Shown here: positions 24,071 to 35,619 of the stretch, one piece after another | Layout: each line of letters opens with the position of its first letter | Position numbering within the stretch: position 1 is the stretch's first letter | NCBI GenBank assembly: GCA_009809945.1 | Contig: WTPW01000370.1 | Span: 380,857-444,856 of the forward strand | DNA from: Gigaspora margarita | Lineage: Eukaryota > Glomeromycota > Glomeromycetes > Diversisporales > Gigasporaceae | Length of the DNA: 64,000 nucleotides | Reading direction: 5' to 3' | Translations under genes and position numbers: made by a program | Notes under the pieces: generated by a model | The model's database searches: none | Seen by the model: only the letters and a program-made list of their open reading frames with translations | What the model was told of the DNA's origin: nothing

Positions 24071-24158
24071 TTGAATAACCCAGTTACACATGGGTTCATA
24101 TTTAAATCTCGTGGTTTTCGGCCATTGAATAAGAACAGTGTGTAACTAGGTTATTCAC
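24071..24158. mobile_element. 88-bp TA-flanked MITE
   Basis: The ends TTGAATAACCCAGTTACACA and, inward from the right, GTGAATAACCTAGTTACACA have TA on both sides. Too short to code. Confidence 0.7.
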
Positions 24159-24726
24159 TACATACCCACATAATAACTATAAATTCTTGGTACGTTTTTT
24201 TCTATAAATAGCTACTACTCGACGAATATTGTAAAAATAATACTTGGTAGATATTATACAGAACTATAGGACTAAGTATTGTTTTTTGCGAAGCTCAAAA
24301 TATTCGTTGAAGAGTAACAATTTGATGGGTTGCTCCATGATTAAAAATTGACAAAATGTGTAACATCTATTGAGTTCTTAATAATCTGATAAAGCAATTA
24401 ATATTGTGTATTACCCTATATGTCAAATAATAAAACTACTATAAAACTTAAAACAAATTGTTTTAGGTAAATCTAATTAACATACGTACGTACGTGCATT
24501 CAATGACAGCATGGATAAATATGAGTACAGCATATATAAGTAGGTATATAGTTTTATGAGGCATATAGTTTTATGTCATTTTGTGCAAAGAGTCTGGATC
24601 ATAAACGAATAAATTTGAAGATATTCTAACTAGATACAAGATATCCTAGAATGCATAAATGGTGCTAATTAATCAAGTTACGTCAAACAATATAGATAAT
24701 AATAATATTAATAAAGAATTTTGCTA

Positions 24727-25653
24727 TTTATCGCCGGTGGTTGGGTGCTATATCTTAAAAACGCACTAAGTAAATAAGGTCCGGAGTCCTAAGTGAAATG
24801 TTCAGGACCCCTGAAAACCTCATGAGAATTGAATTGTGACCTTATATCTAATCTGATTACGGTATGATTCCCCGAAAGTTAGTTCCCCGCCAGCTCATTT
24901 TTCCGACACTATATCCCCGACAGAATGTTTCACCTACAGCACTTTTTGTTGACAGAATCTTTCCTCGACATATCATGCTTTNGACATCTCCTTTCCTTAA
25001 CATCTCATATTTTCGACAAGACATTTATCTGACATGACATATTTCTAATTTGACTTTTCTCCGACAATAAGTTTTATTGAATGCACTTTTTCCGACAAGA
25101 ACGATAAACCCAGTAATCATCACATCACGTGAAATCATTCAACACGTCATTTTGTTTACTAGCACTATCAACTCGGCCTAAATTAAACTATCACCTAACC
25201 CTAATCTAACCCTAACCCTAACCCTAATTAGCCCGAGTGCTTAATCATGTGATGTGATGAACACGAATATATCACTCTACCCAATAATTATATTTCTAGT
25301 CGGGGAAAGATCTTGTCGGAAAAAGATGTCGGAAACAAGTCATGTCGGAAAAATATTCTTTCTGAAGTACGTCATGTCAGTAAAATGTCTTTTCGAAAAT
25401 ATGTCCTGTCAAGGAAAGGGGAGGTCGAAAATATGGTATGTCGAGGAAAGATTCTGTCAACAAAAAATGCTGTAGGTGAAACATTCTGTCGGGGATATAG
25501 TGTCGGAAAAATGAGCTGGCGGGGAACTAACTTTCGGGGAATCAAGCAACAACCTCTAATCTACATTATATTATATAAAACCTCTATTTTATCTTAAAAT
25601 TGCACTCTAACCCTAAATTATATAAGTGGTAGTGGTTAACCACCGGCGATAAA
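24727..25653. mobile_element. Inverted-repeat element, private to copy A
   Basis: The ends TTTATCGCCGGTGGTT match inverse 'aaccaccggcgataaa' at the right. The homologous site in copy B (near 53630) lacks it. It encloses the palindromic element 24865-25544. The short ORFs in it are by-products. Confidence 0.7.
24865..25544. mobile_element. Palindromic element with a telomere-like core
   Basis: The arms of about 230 bp are close inverse copies, starting TGATTCCCCGAAAGTTAG and carrying many 'tgtcgg'/'ccgaca' motifs. The centre (25194-25228) holds several CTAACC and CTAACCCTAACC repeats, equal to TTAGGG-type telomere DNA. Two other elements (57005-57315, 59950-60129) have a similar plan. Confidence 0.75.
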
Positions 25654-26031
25654 CAAATTAAAATTGGTCCTACTTAATTATAACTCAATGCAATATTAAT
25701 TACTATAATCCGGCGCTTATTCGTTTATTTTTTGATTGTAACAATAATCTTAGCGCTAATATTACACTAGTGTCAAAAATACTTTTTAAATTCATAAATG
25801 GTTTGTTACTAGAATTCAAATTGCGAAACATTATAATAATGTAACACTTTCAAGCTATACACATAGAATAATTTAGTATTCTTTTCTTTCACAAATACTG
25901 GACTTAGCGTAAATCAAGCCATTTGAGTAACTCTAAAAACCATTGCAAACTAAACTGTGAATGAACCATATTTTCTTTGCTCAAAAATTTCAAAACCTCA
26001 AGGTCATTCGATAATCGATAAGTTATTAATA

Positions 26032-26194
26032 CATGTCGCTCTGGTTATACCGACATCTGATTATAACGACATCATAGTTAATCTTTCTATACAGACAATT
26101 TTTTTTTCAAATTTTTAAAATAATAATTCAATGTATCGACATTTTGAATTTTTTGCTAATGTTTCAAAAATGTCGATATAATCAGAGTGGCGTG
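26032..26194. mobile_element. TA-flanked MITE, private to copy A
   Basis: The ends CATGTCGCTCTGGTTATA and, inward from the right, CACGCCACTCTGATTATA lead to 'cgacat' in both. TA borders each side. Copy B has a different MITE at nearly the same place (54076-54294). Confidence 0.8.
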
Positions 26195-27923
26195 TAATCA
26201 TTTTAGAAAGATTGCAAACATAATGTTTGGAAATTTGAAAGATAACATTTCCAAGCAAAAATAAAAAATTTTTTAATACGTACGGTAAGTATTCAAATTG
26301 TTAGACATTATTTTTTTAATGAGCCACCATTAAAATTTTGAGCTATAATAGAAATTAAATAAATATACATTGAAAGTATTTAATTGCTTACCACATCATG
26401 GCTTTTAACTATTAAATTTAAGTACGCCCAAACTTAAAATAATAAAATTCACATCCATTTAAATTCTCTAAAATAAAACACTTTATAAATGCAGGCCCAA
26501 TTCTGGTCTAAGTTTAAGCTTAAACCTCTATAATGCAAGCTTTCATATCGATATTGTTTTCTAATTGAAGGTTTGGTCTTATAGGATGCGTTTAGAAGGT
26601 ATAACTGCATAATATGTAGTGAATAAAACTATAAATTTCTACTTGAATTAATAATTTAGAAATTGGAACAAAATTTTTTTTTTCATAGGTTGAGCATTTG
26701 ACTTTCCAAAACAAGGTTCAATCGTTACTGCGACAATGTAGCTCCAAATTAGTTATGTGTACCGTAATTAAAAAAGGAAATTTAAACAATAAGGCCTTAT
26801 TAGTATTGTCGTTATTATCGTTAATTAACGATAAAATTTTTTTCTTGAGATACTAGTGAAGCAAATATTAGATTTTTACTATAATGAATAAACTTTATTC
26901 ATTCATTCTATGAATCTTTCTTTGGCACTTGTTGTATTATAGTTTTGCTAAATGAAATCGAAAGAATTTCACAAGCTATTTTGATAAATTTTATTTATCT
27001 TGTTTTACATATATGATTAATTATACTAAATTTTCAAAGACTACACAAATCCTGTGTTCTGGCGTTTTCTAAATCCTACAAACTCACAAGATCACACATA
27101 CAGCACATCTGACCGTGGAAGTATAATACACAATGAGACTTCACAAAGACTAATTGTTAAAGTTTCCGTTTGAAGTGCGGCGGTGTCCAAACAATGAAGA
27201 TTACTAGTATACAAAATTCAATTTTAATTTTATGTCCTTAGAGGTTGGCCCATTGAGAAAATTTCGCCAGGGCCTTATTAGATTACCCTTGATATCCGGG
27301 TAAATTAATTTATGTTCGTGTAGCCATACAGTATAATATTGATTTTACCTGGACTTAATCATTATATGTTCTCGAAACGAGTTCATTATTGTTTCTCAAA
27401 AAATTTTTAATGCTTTATATATATTTATATATATATAAAAAGATTTAATGTTTTCAAATAAAGAGAACAACATAATAATATGTTCTTATAACACCGAAAG
27501 CATCGAATGTTGCAACCTGTACACTCCGATTCAATTATTGGCACTTGTTGATTACAGACTCTATTTAATGTATGCTTAATGACTGGTTTTATATGCATAC
27601 ATAAGAAAAATATAGATCAATTTACAAGATATTGAATGAAAATGGAATGGAATATTTTATTTGTTACGATTTTAATGGCCATAATGAGTTTCAAAGTTAA
27701 CAAATAAGTACGAATTTCGAAAATAAATAGGATTTTTTCAATAGTGCTTTTATTATGTTATATTATAAATCGGAAAAATAAAATATGATTCCCTGATTTT
27801 AACTTTGAAACCGTCTAATAATAGAGCTTCAACCTAAGGTTCAGGTTTCGGATTTCGTGTTAAATCAAGTGACGTATTTAATTCAAAATAAATGATCTAT
27901 AATTCCCATTATTTATTTATATA

Positions 27924-27955
27924 CTAGTGCGATAGGTGGCGCATTCGCGCCACCC
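27924..27955 (-). mobile_element. Candidate Helitron 3' terminus
   Basis: Read on the minus strand: a hairpin GGTGGCGC-GAAT-GCGCCACC, then TATCGCACTAG, then T. Hairpin, 11-base spacing, CTAG and the following T match the Helitron end at 23163-23185. I did not find the matching 5' end to the right, so the extent of the element is unknown. Confidence 0.55.
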
Positions 27956-28022
27956 ATCTTATATAGTTATTCTAAAATTACTATATGTGGTTAGGGTTGA
28001 GCTAGTTCGTGTTGAAATTATT

Positions 28023-28433
28023 GGATTTACGGAATTGAAATTGGGCCCTAAAATGGTCCCCAAAATACGATTATTTACAAAAATTGATTGGTCAGATGAT
28101 GGTCAGATGATCAACAAATAACTGATCATTATAAACCCATTAGATAAGCGCCAACAGGACCCCGGATAATTCTAAAAAAGGTGGTATTATTAAACCGGAC
28201 ATTTTTTTGGGCCACGTGATGATAAATTCTGGTCAAAGCAAAAATTTGATTTTTTGTTTTGACCAGAATTTGTGTCACGTGGCCCAAAAATGTCCGGTTT
28301 TAGTAATACCACCTTTTTTAGAATTATCTGGGGTCCTGCGCCAACCTATTAGATCTTAGAGATAAGGTGGTTTGATTTGCAAAATTATATGAAAATCGGG
28401 GTTTTGAAAAAAGGTCCAATTCTGTAAATCCGC
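28023..28433. mobile_element. Inverted-repeat element in a flanking repeat
   Basis: The left 'ggatttacggaattg' mirrors the right 'caattctgtaaatcc'. The related repeat at 42265-42470 lacks this segment, so it is an insertion. It carries a smaller element at 28156-28337. Confidence 0.55.
28156..28337. mobile_element. Palindromic MITE with GGACCCC ends
   Basis: The ends AGGACCCCGGATAATTC and, inward from the right, AGGACCCCAGATAATTC are flanked by GCGCCAAC on both sides (28148-28155 and 28338-28345). The arms run about 80 bp, with 'ggcccacgtga'-type motifs inside. The 8-bp duplication fits hAT; a relative at 55511-55656 has a 9-bp one, so the superfamily is unsettled. Confidence 0.75.
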
Positions 28434-28786
28434 CGATATGTTATAATTTCTATCATAAGTTACTGTTATAAAACCTTACTATTCTAGTGATACACATTAT
28501 ATGACTCACTAATTCATGTTATTAACATTATCCGTATCTCAGTTATTCTAATTTAAAGATACAAGTGCACATAACAAATGAATTTTTTTAAATCTAAAAG
28601 ATACAAAGCACATGTAATGAACGAAAGTTGATTTTTTAAAAAAAATATGTATAGGTATTAACCGATTATTAATTACTATAAAAAATTCTGTTACAAACTT
28701 ACTCAACAGATAATATGTTTTAAGGTTGAGTTTACATTGAAATTATTATGGCTTTTATCAAGAATTTCTGTAAAGAATTTTTATAC

Positions 28787-29338
28787 TGTTATAGAATAGT
28801 GTTAATAGTTTTGGTAGAAATTAGTTAAAAAATTAGAAATTAATAAGTAAAATTTGTAATAACTGTATTTAGTAATTGTAATATGCAAAACGATGCACAA
28901 TGACGCATAGTGACGCATAGTGATGCATAGTAATGCATAAAAATGCATAGCAATGCATAGCAACGCATAACGACACATAGCATGCTTAGCTCAATAACTA
29001 AATAAACTCGCTATATTTCTCTTAGTTGTAGACAGATCCTGACATTGTAATTTATATTTATCTTATATCTTTTATCTCCTCCTTATTATTATTAATAAAC
29101 TCCTGGAATTTCTAAGGAACAGACACCTTGGAATAGCCCTCTTGTTAAAATAATAAACTTTCTATTTTCTATAGTTGATTTATATCGAACTGCCTTAGAG
29201 AAGTGTATTGTGTTCCTATAGACATAAAGGAAACTATACTTCCCTCTTGCACACTGCTGCACGCCCACAGAAAGGGATCTCAGGAGCCATGTAATTGTTA
29301 CTTTACTGGATTTAAAGAAGGCATCCAGTACTGTAACA
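28787..29338 (+). repeat. 5' LTR of the Gypsy element
   Basis: It starts TGTTATAGAATAG and ends CTGTAACA. It contains a short tandem array of 'gatgcatag'-like units (about 28887-28985) and AATAAA-type signals. It pairs with 41693-42254. Confidence 0.9.
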
Positions 29339-29599
29339 TTTGGTGCCTTCTGTCAGAAATCTTATTTAAAACGGAATTATTATTATTACTTTTGGCAGAA
29401 ATTTAGAAGGAATTTTATTCTTGTTGTCTTATTAACTATCTTGTTTTTTCTCTTACTACATACTTGAAAATTAATTTTTTTTTGAATATTGACTCATCAT
29501 TATTTTGGAAGATTTATATTCTTGTTGACAACTAACATTTTTTTTTGGAAATATTATTTTTCTTTATTATTATTGATTTCTTTTGGAACTTGGAAGTTG

Positions 29600-31400
29600 G
29601 TTACTCTATATGAATAGAGCTTATCAACTACATTTAGAACAAATTGAAGCACACAAGACAAGCCATCCTTCACCTCTTGCAGTAGAAGTTCTACAAACTT
29701 CTTATCCTGATTTATCTTGTCCTGTTTGTTATCCTCCTGTTAATTTATACTATCCTTTTTAACACTTTTGGGGACAATACCAAGATAACTATTTTGCTCA
29801 CTATTATATCCAAAAGACAAATGATACTTATTGTGCTCTAGTTACTGCCCAAAACTATAATAGTGCTAGAGCTGCTGCTTGAGATATTGGTTTTTTTAGT
29901 TGCCGCTATAATAACAACCTCCTAGACCCCAAGGAAGTTATTGCTAGATTATTTCTTGAATATACTTTCTATGCTCTTGCCTCTACCTTATCTTGTAATT
30001 TTGATAGTACCCTTCTTGACCTTTACATTGAGGACCTTCTTCCTTCTTTTGCCCTCTCTCCAACTTGACTAAGAACTCAAGATCTTCTACCTGTTCTTAG
30101 AAATCAACCAATTGATACTGAATTCAATTTTGATCCTATATTTAGTTTAAGCCCTGAATAATTAGCTAACCTTTACATTGGTTCTTCTTCTTCTTTACCC
30201 CCTTACAACAAAGATACTACTTATATTCTTTTCTCTCAATGATTTGCACTTCCTTCTTAACCTGTTTCTGAAATTCCTCTTTATTGTATTCAACAAACTA
30301 CTCCACCTCCCCAGCCTGATTGATTTCTTCATTTTATACAAAACCTTTCTCCCACTGCTCGCACTACTAATTCTCTACCCTCTCCTGTAGTTGAACTTTA
30401 CTCTACTGTTAATCTAGATATAGATATTACCCCATATCACACTTCCATTACTTAACACTCCTCCTCATAACTACTTTAATTTAGCTGACCCTCTTGACTA
30501 TTATACCTAAACCAAGAAACTACTATTATTAGACCTGACTTACCTCAACAACATGAGAAAATAAATTTACAACCTCCTGTAGCAGAATTAACTCCTATCT
30601 TATCTTCTAATCCACCAATCAACATGGGAGATACTGCTCTACAAGCTGCTGCTCAAACAATGAGAGATCTTGCTGCTGCTCTTAGACAAGATTCTGAGAA
30701 AACTCTTATCACAGTTAATGGCTAAAAGAATTTAGAAGAGCTGCCACTGCTAACCGATAAAGTAATAAAAGAAAACTCCAACTTGCACCTGTGTATCTTA
30801 AAGGAGTTGCTTTAGACTGGTATCAAGTCTTGAACCCCAAACCAAATGCTTTTAATGATGATGGTGCTCAAGACTGAAGTTTCAACATCTTTTTAAGGGA
30901 CATTTTTATACTACAAAACAAAAAGCCATATAGCAAAAACAACTTTTTGATATTAAGCAAGGACCTACTGAAACTGTTAATAGATATATTATTAGGTTTA
31001 GAACATTACAAAGAAAGGCGATCCCACTGATCTATTCCCCACAGATTTTGTTAAACAACTCTTTATTCAAGGACTGCGCTCTGAATACTCGATTAATGTT
31101 CAAGCTGCTATATCTAATGATCTAACTACTGCTATTGAAAAAGCCCTCAGATAGAAAACTGGGAAGTTAATGACTACCTTTCAATCAATACTAACCAGGC
31201 CATTCAACAACTTACTGACCAAATTGATAAGCTTACTATTAATTTAGCCCAGACACAGACTACTACTACTACTCTCTCTTCTGTTAATTATGCCGATAAC
31301 TATGCCCAAACTCCTCGAATGAAAGAGCCTCCTATTTGTTATTATTGTGGATGCACTAGACATTTTATTCGTGATGTAATAGTAGAAAACAAGACCAATA
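29600..31400 (+). pseudogene. Gag-like region of the Gypsy fossil
   Basis: Long, mostly readable coding-type sequence follows the leader. Near 31335 there is a degenerate zinc-knuckle-like motif, as expected near the end of gag. Broken; treated as a fossil. Confidence 0.65.
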
Positions 31401-31819
31401 ACAAGGATCTAATCTCATTATAATAATAATAATAACAATAATAATAAAAATCAGAATTGCAATAGCAATCAAAGTAGGGACTGAAATGATCGTTCTTCTA
31501 ACTATTATTCTGACAATAGAAATTGCTCTCGTAGTTATGACAATTCTTATTCTAGAAGTCAATCAAGAGATAATAATCACAAAAATGATAACAATTATTA
31601 AAACTCTTCTAATTGGTCACCTTCTTACTACTATCGCAGTGTTTTTGCCTTATACAAAATCAGACTCAGACACTTTTCTTACTGCTAATAAATGGGAAAC
31701 ATTGCTTAATAACTCATCTATTAGAGGTGCTTTGGCTGCTCACCTCTATAAAGAAGCCAAAAATGCTAATCTTGTTCAAACCCTGCTTATACTACACCTA
31801 TCAAATGTAATATTACTCT

Positions 31820-32300
31820 TCAACATAAACTATACCAAGCCATTATTGATAGTAGTGCCTAGGGTTCTACAATTCAATTTGATTCGATTTGATTTGATCA
31901 AATATTTGATCTCAAATCAAATTCAAATACAGAAATTTCAAATCAAATCAAATTCAAATTGACAAAATATTCGATTCGATTCGAAAATATTTAATAAAAA
32001 TTACAAATAAATTTGATTTAATTTGATTTGATTTGATCAAATCAAATTCAAATCAAGAGCTTATTCGATTCGATCAAATTCAAATATGCCTAATATTTGA
32101 TTCGATTCAACTTTGAGGAACCCTAGTAGTGCCTCTATTAGCATGATTTCTTAAAGAACTTGGTTTAACTATTGAAAAGGCTTCCAATAGTCTCATTGTA
32201 TCTATAGTTGGCACCTTTACTAGACCTTTGGACATTATAAAAGGCTTGCTTGTTGAGATAGATCATGTTACTATTCCTCTTACAGTGGAAGTAGTAGACA
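31820..32300 (+). pseudogene. Protease region of the Gypsy fossil, split by a hAT MITE
   Basis: An aspartic-protease-like AIIDSS motif lies just before the hAT MITE at 31860-32125; protease-like sequence resumes after it. Broken fossil. Confidence 0.55.
31860..32125. mobile_element. hAT MITE in the Gypsy protease region
   Basis: The ends TAGGGTTCTAC and, inward from the right, TAGGGTTCCTC have a perfect 8-bp duplication GTAGTGCC (31852-31859 and 32126-32133). The interior is dense in 'tttgatttgat' and its inverse. Confidence 0.85.
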
Positions 32301-32589
32301 CTACCTCCTATTTTGTTCTCTTAGACAACAATTGGAACCAAAAAGTTGAAGCAAAATATAATTGAAAAAATAGCTATTATACCTTTAAATAGAAAACAAG
32401 AAACATACTATTCCTACTACATATGAAAGTAATCAACCCCTTCCTAGTCAACCTAATGTTACTAACCCAGATAAATTAGACATTTATGACCAAAATATTT
32501 GTACCCTAGAGAAGCTTATACTTTTAACCTTGAAGACTCAGACCAATCTTCTCTACCTAAAGATGATGAATGGACCATTCAACAGTCAT

Positions 32590-33060
32590 GCTACAAAAAT
32601 AGAAAAGCTCCTAAACAATGTGTCTGTAGAAATTGTGGTTCTCCTGACCACTTCTTTGCAAATTGCCCTACTAACCAATGCAACTGATGTCTAGGATTAG
32701 ACCATATTTCTGTTAAATGCCCCAGACAAGCCCCAAGGTATGCTACTTGCCCTACTTGCCATGACCCTAATCATTTGTATAAGAACTGCCCAAATAATAA
32801 CTGCAGAGAATGCAGTACACTAGAACACATTGAAGCTTATTGCCCTCTTACTAATTGGAAAAGACAAAACTTGGTTTTTTAGTGTGGATGTACTCTTGAT
32901 CAAAATGATGACCATCAACTATCTACTCATAGCCCTCACCATACCCACTACTGCTGCCAATGCAAAGTTCCTAATAGACCTGAATCTCTTAAACTTCTTG
33001 AGAAAAAACTTGTATGCCCAGAATGCTATACAGATTATCATTGTGCTTTAAACTGAGAAG
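32590..33060 (+). pseudogene. Zinc-knuckle array between protease and RT
   Basis: At least three CCHC-type motifs follow each other, such as CRNCGSPDHFFANC, CPTCHDPNHLYKNC and CRECSTLEHIEAYC. In most Gypsy elements one knuckle sits at the end of gag; an array after the protease is unusual. Part of the broken element. Confidence 0.65.
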
Positions 33061-34026
33061 AACCTCAAAGTATCTTTTTCTTCACTCAAAGTGAAGGATG
33101 GGAAATGCTTGTCAATTGTAAAATATGTAATAAATCTAACACTAGATCTAAAATGTGTCAATTAGAAAGCCTTTGAGAAGAATTGTAGTTTTGTAAGTTA
33201 GAACACTCTATGCTTACAAAGCTAGCCAGAATGTCCAATATAATTACAATTATAATCTTTGGACTAGAATCAAACATTATACAGAATCAACCTAAAATGC
33301 TGGACACCAGTATGAAATAAACCAGACCAGAATTTACCATCTTACAAAAATCCTTTTGGATAAAAATGACCAAACAATTATCTAGGCTTTGGAACTGCTA
33401 GTATCAGACTGAATAATTCAACCATGGAATGATTATGAAATGCAACTTATTTTGCAAGCCAAATTAGATATTTTGCCAAAAAATGATACTGATCTACTAC
33501 AAGCTATCTTAGATAAATCCTTTGATACTAGTTACCTAGAATATGACTGGCAGTATGCCATGCTATGCTATGCCGAAGCTTTACAGTTCCTGTTGACCTT
33601 TGTTTAGAATGTTTGCATGTCAAACACCAAGAAGAATAGACTCCAAACCAAGGATACTATGATGATTGCAAACCCCAGAACCAGAAATAAATTCTTCACC
33701 TGCTAATAACATTATTGAGAAACCAGATGATAACCCTCTACCTGCTAATGAAATTATTAAACTAGATGATAAATTTCAATTTTGCCAGCTCCAATTACAA
33801 GTCCAATAGCAAGGACAACTAAGAGAACAATTATAAGCCAGGATTCAAATCTTAGAAACTACCAATGCTACCTTTCTATGCTTTCTCCAAAGAGAAGCTC
33901 AAAATGCTCACCAACGAGCTAATGCCTTAGAAATATTCTGTCAAAATTTTTAGAAAATCCTAGGCAGGATCATAAACTACCTGCTGACCCAGACCAAACC
34001 TTTATACCAAGACATGTAAATACTAT

Positions 34027-35557
34027 CAGTGATGTTAAATGACCTGGTCATTTGAAAAATTTTTAAATGACCTCAAATGATCCTGAAATAACCGGTCATT
34101 ATAGGTCATTTGAATTTTGGGTCATTTGCAAATGACTAGTGACCAAATGACCATGGTTATTTGCAAATGACCAGGGTCATTTGAAGGTCATTTGGGATAT
34201 TAGTAGTGATATAGTAGTCAAAGTCCATGTAAACTTTGGTGATTGACATATAATCACCTGTTAAGGGTAAGAATTATCTAGATAGCACGTCAACATGGCA
34301 TCTATTTATTTCGCGGGTAATACAAACTCCTGGAGAGGAAATAGCTAATCAGAGAATGCAAAATTTGACTATTCCAGGTCAGCTCGACAAAGAATCCGAA
34401 CACGCACAAAAGAAGAAAAAAGTGAAAACTAATATTTAAACCGTCTTGGTGCAAATGACGGAAATGAAATCTTATATATTGTAAGTATCACTCTAACCCT
34501 ATAGTCTCTAACCTTAAGACCTAACCTAAATTTTTATCTCACACGCTTAGTTTATTTACAAAATCAGAGATCTTTTTTTGGTTTATTACCCACACAAATA
34601 AGTAAAATGTGTCAACGTTGTTTGGCTTAGTAGTGTTAGAAAGCACGTTGATGTGCTAAGTAACATGTTAACGTGTCATATATTAAATTCAAATGTATAT
34701 AACTGAATGAATTTGACTTCAAATGGGAAGTTTTTACAAATTAATTAAAAATATTTTTTTGATATAAATTTGCACAATGCCTGACATACTTTTGATACGT
34801 ATCATAAACCCATTATGTATGTACGTTGTGAGAGGCTAAATGAACCGTCCATGTAAGTATCACAACTATACACTAGTAATACTAACTAAAATCAACTAAA
34901 ACTACTCTAACAATGATAAGGCTTCGATTGAAGCATGGATAGAACTCCGAAATATACATAGATAGGTCAGGTTAATTATAGGGTTACTAAAAAAGGAAAA
35001 ATCTGCAAAAACTTCAAAAATAAGCAAATAAATTACTATAAAGAGAAAAGATCTGCATAAAAAACCTCAAAAATAAGCAAACTCATACCTAACCTATCTA
35101 TGTATATTTTGGGGTCCTGCATGGATAGGCTTGGTTTGAGTAACTAGGGTCGAATAGAGCTCTAGATTATGTCACGAGGCTCTAATATGAGGTCACAGGA
35201 TTAAAATCGATGGGTAAGATTCTTAACGTATGTGATCACAGAGTTCCTAAAATCAATTACAGTAATTTGGCACAGGACAACCCAGCTTTTGTTTAAAGGT
35301 AAATATTATTTTCAAAAACTGGAGTAAATGGACTTAGAAGATTATAAATTGATCAAATCTTAGCGTGAGTATTAAATATTTAATATTGAATTATTGCTGA
35401 CTTCGAATTTTATAATTTAATCAAGATTTAATTAATTGTTATTTCCACCAATAAAATTCAAATGACCCAATAGGTCATTTCATTCTTGAAATGACCCAAT
35501 GACCGGTCATTGGTCATTTGAGTCATTTGGGTCATTTCAGGTCATTTAACATCACTG
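34027..35557. mobile_element. Non-autonomous hAT inside the Gypsy element
   Basis: The ends CAGTGATGTTAAATGACC and, inward from the right, CAGTGATGTTAAATGACC are flanked by AATACTAT (34019-34026) and AATGCTAT (35558-35565), one mismatch. Dense 'aaatgacc' and 'ggtcattt' motifs fill both subterminal regions. No transposase ORF in 1.5 kb. Confidence 0.85.
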
Positions 35558-35619
35558 AATGCTATTGTCCTTGAACATGAGGAATATACTCTTATGACTC
35601 AGATCTCTCTAAATATTGG

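Larger units (their letters stand above)
20460..27830. repeat. Segmental duplication, copy A
   Basis: Blocks here recur in the same order and orientation at 50505-59740. Examples are 'ggagttaa' with 'cctgtattctcctaat' near 20510 and 50575, 'cctttgtatgcatgcatc' near 20770 and 50788, 'atgattatataagag' near 21820 and 52650, 'ggatcataaacga' near 24597 and 53514, and 'tagattacccttgatatc' near 27280 and 56747. Divergence is high, with indels that do not keep a reading frame, so most of it is non-coding. Private insertions of this copy: the Helitron 22158-23185 and elements at 23628, 24071, 24727 and 26032. Confidence 0.85.

Noticed and set aside
28898-28985. CRISPR-like array
   Set aside because: The units are 9-10 bp, directly adjacent and inside an LTR; there are no spacers and the window is eukaryotic.
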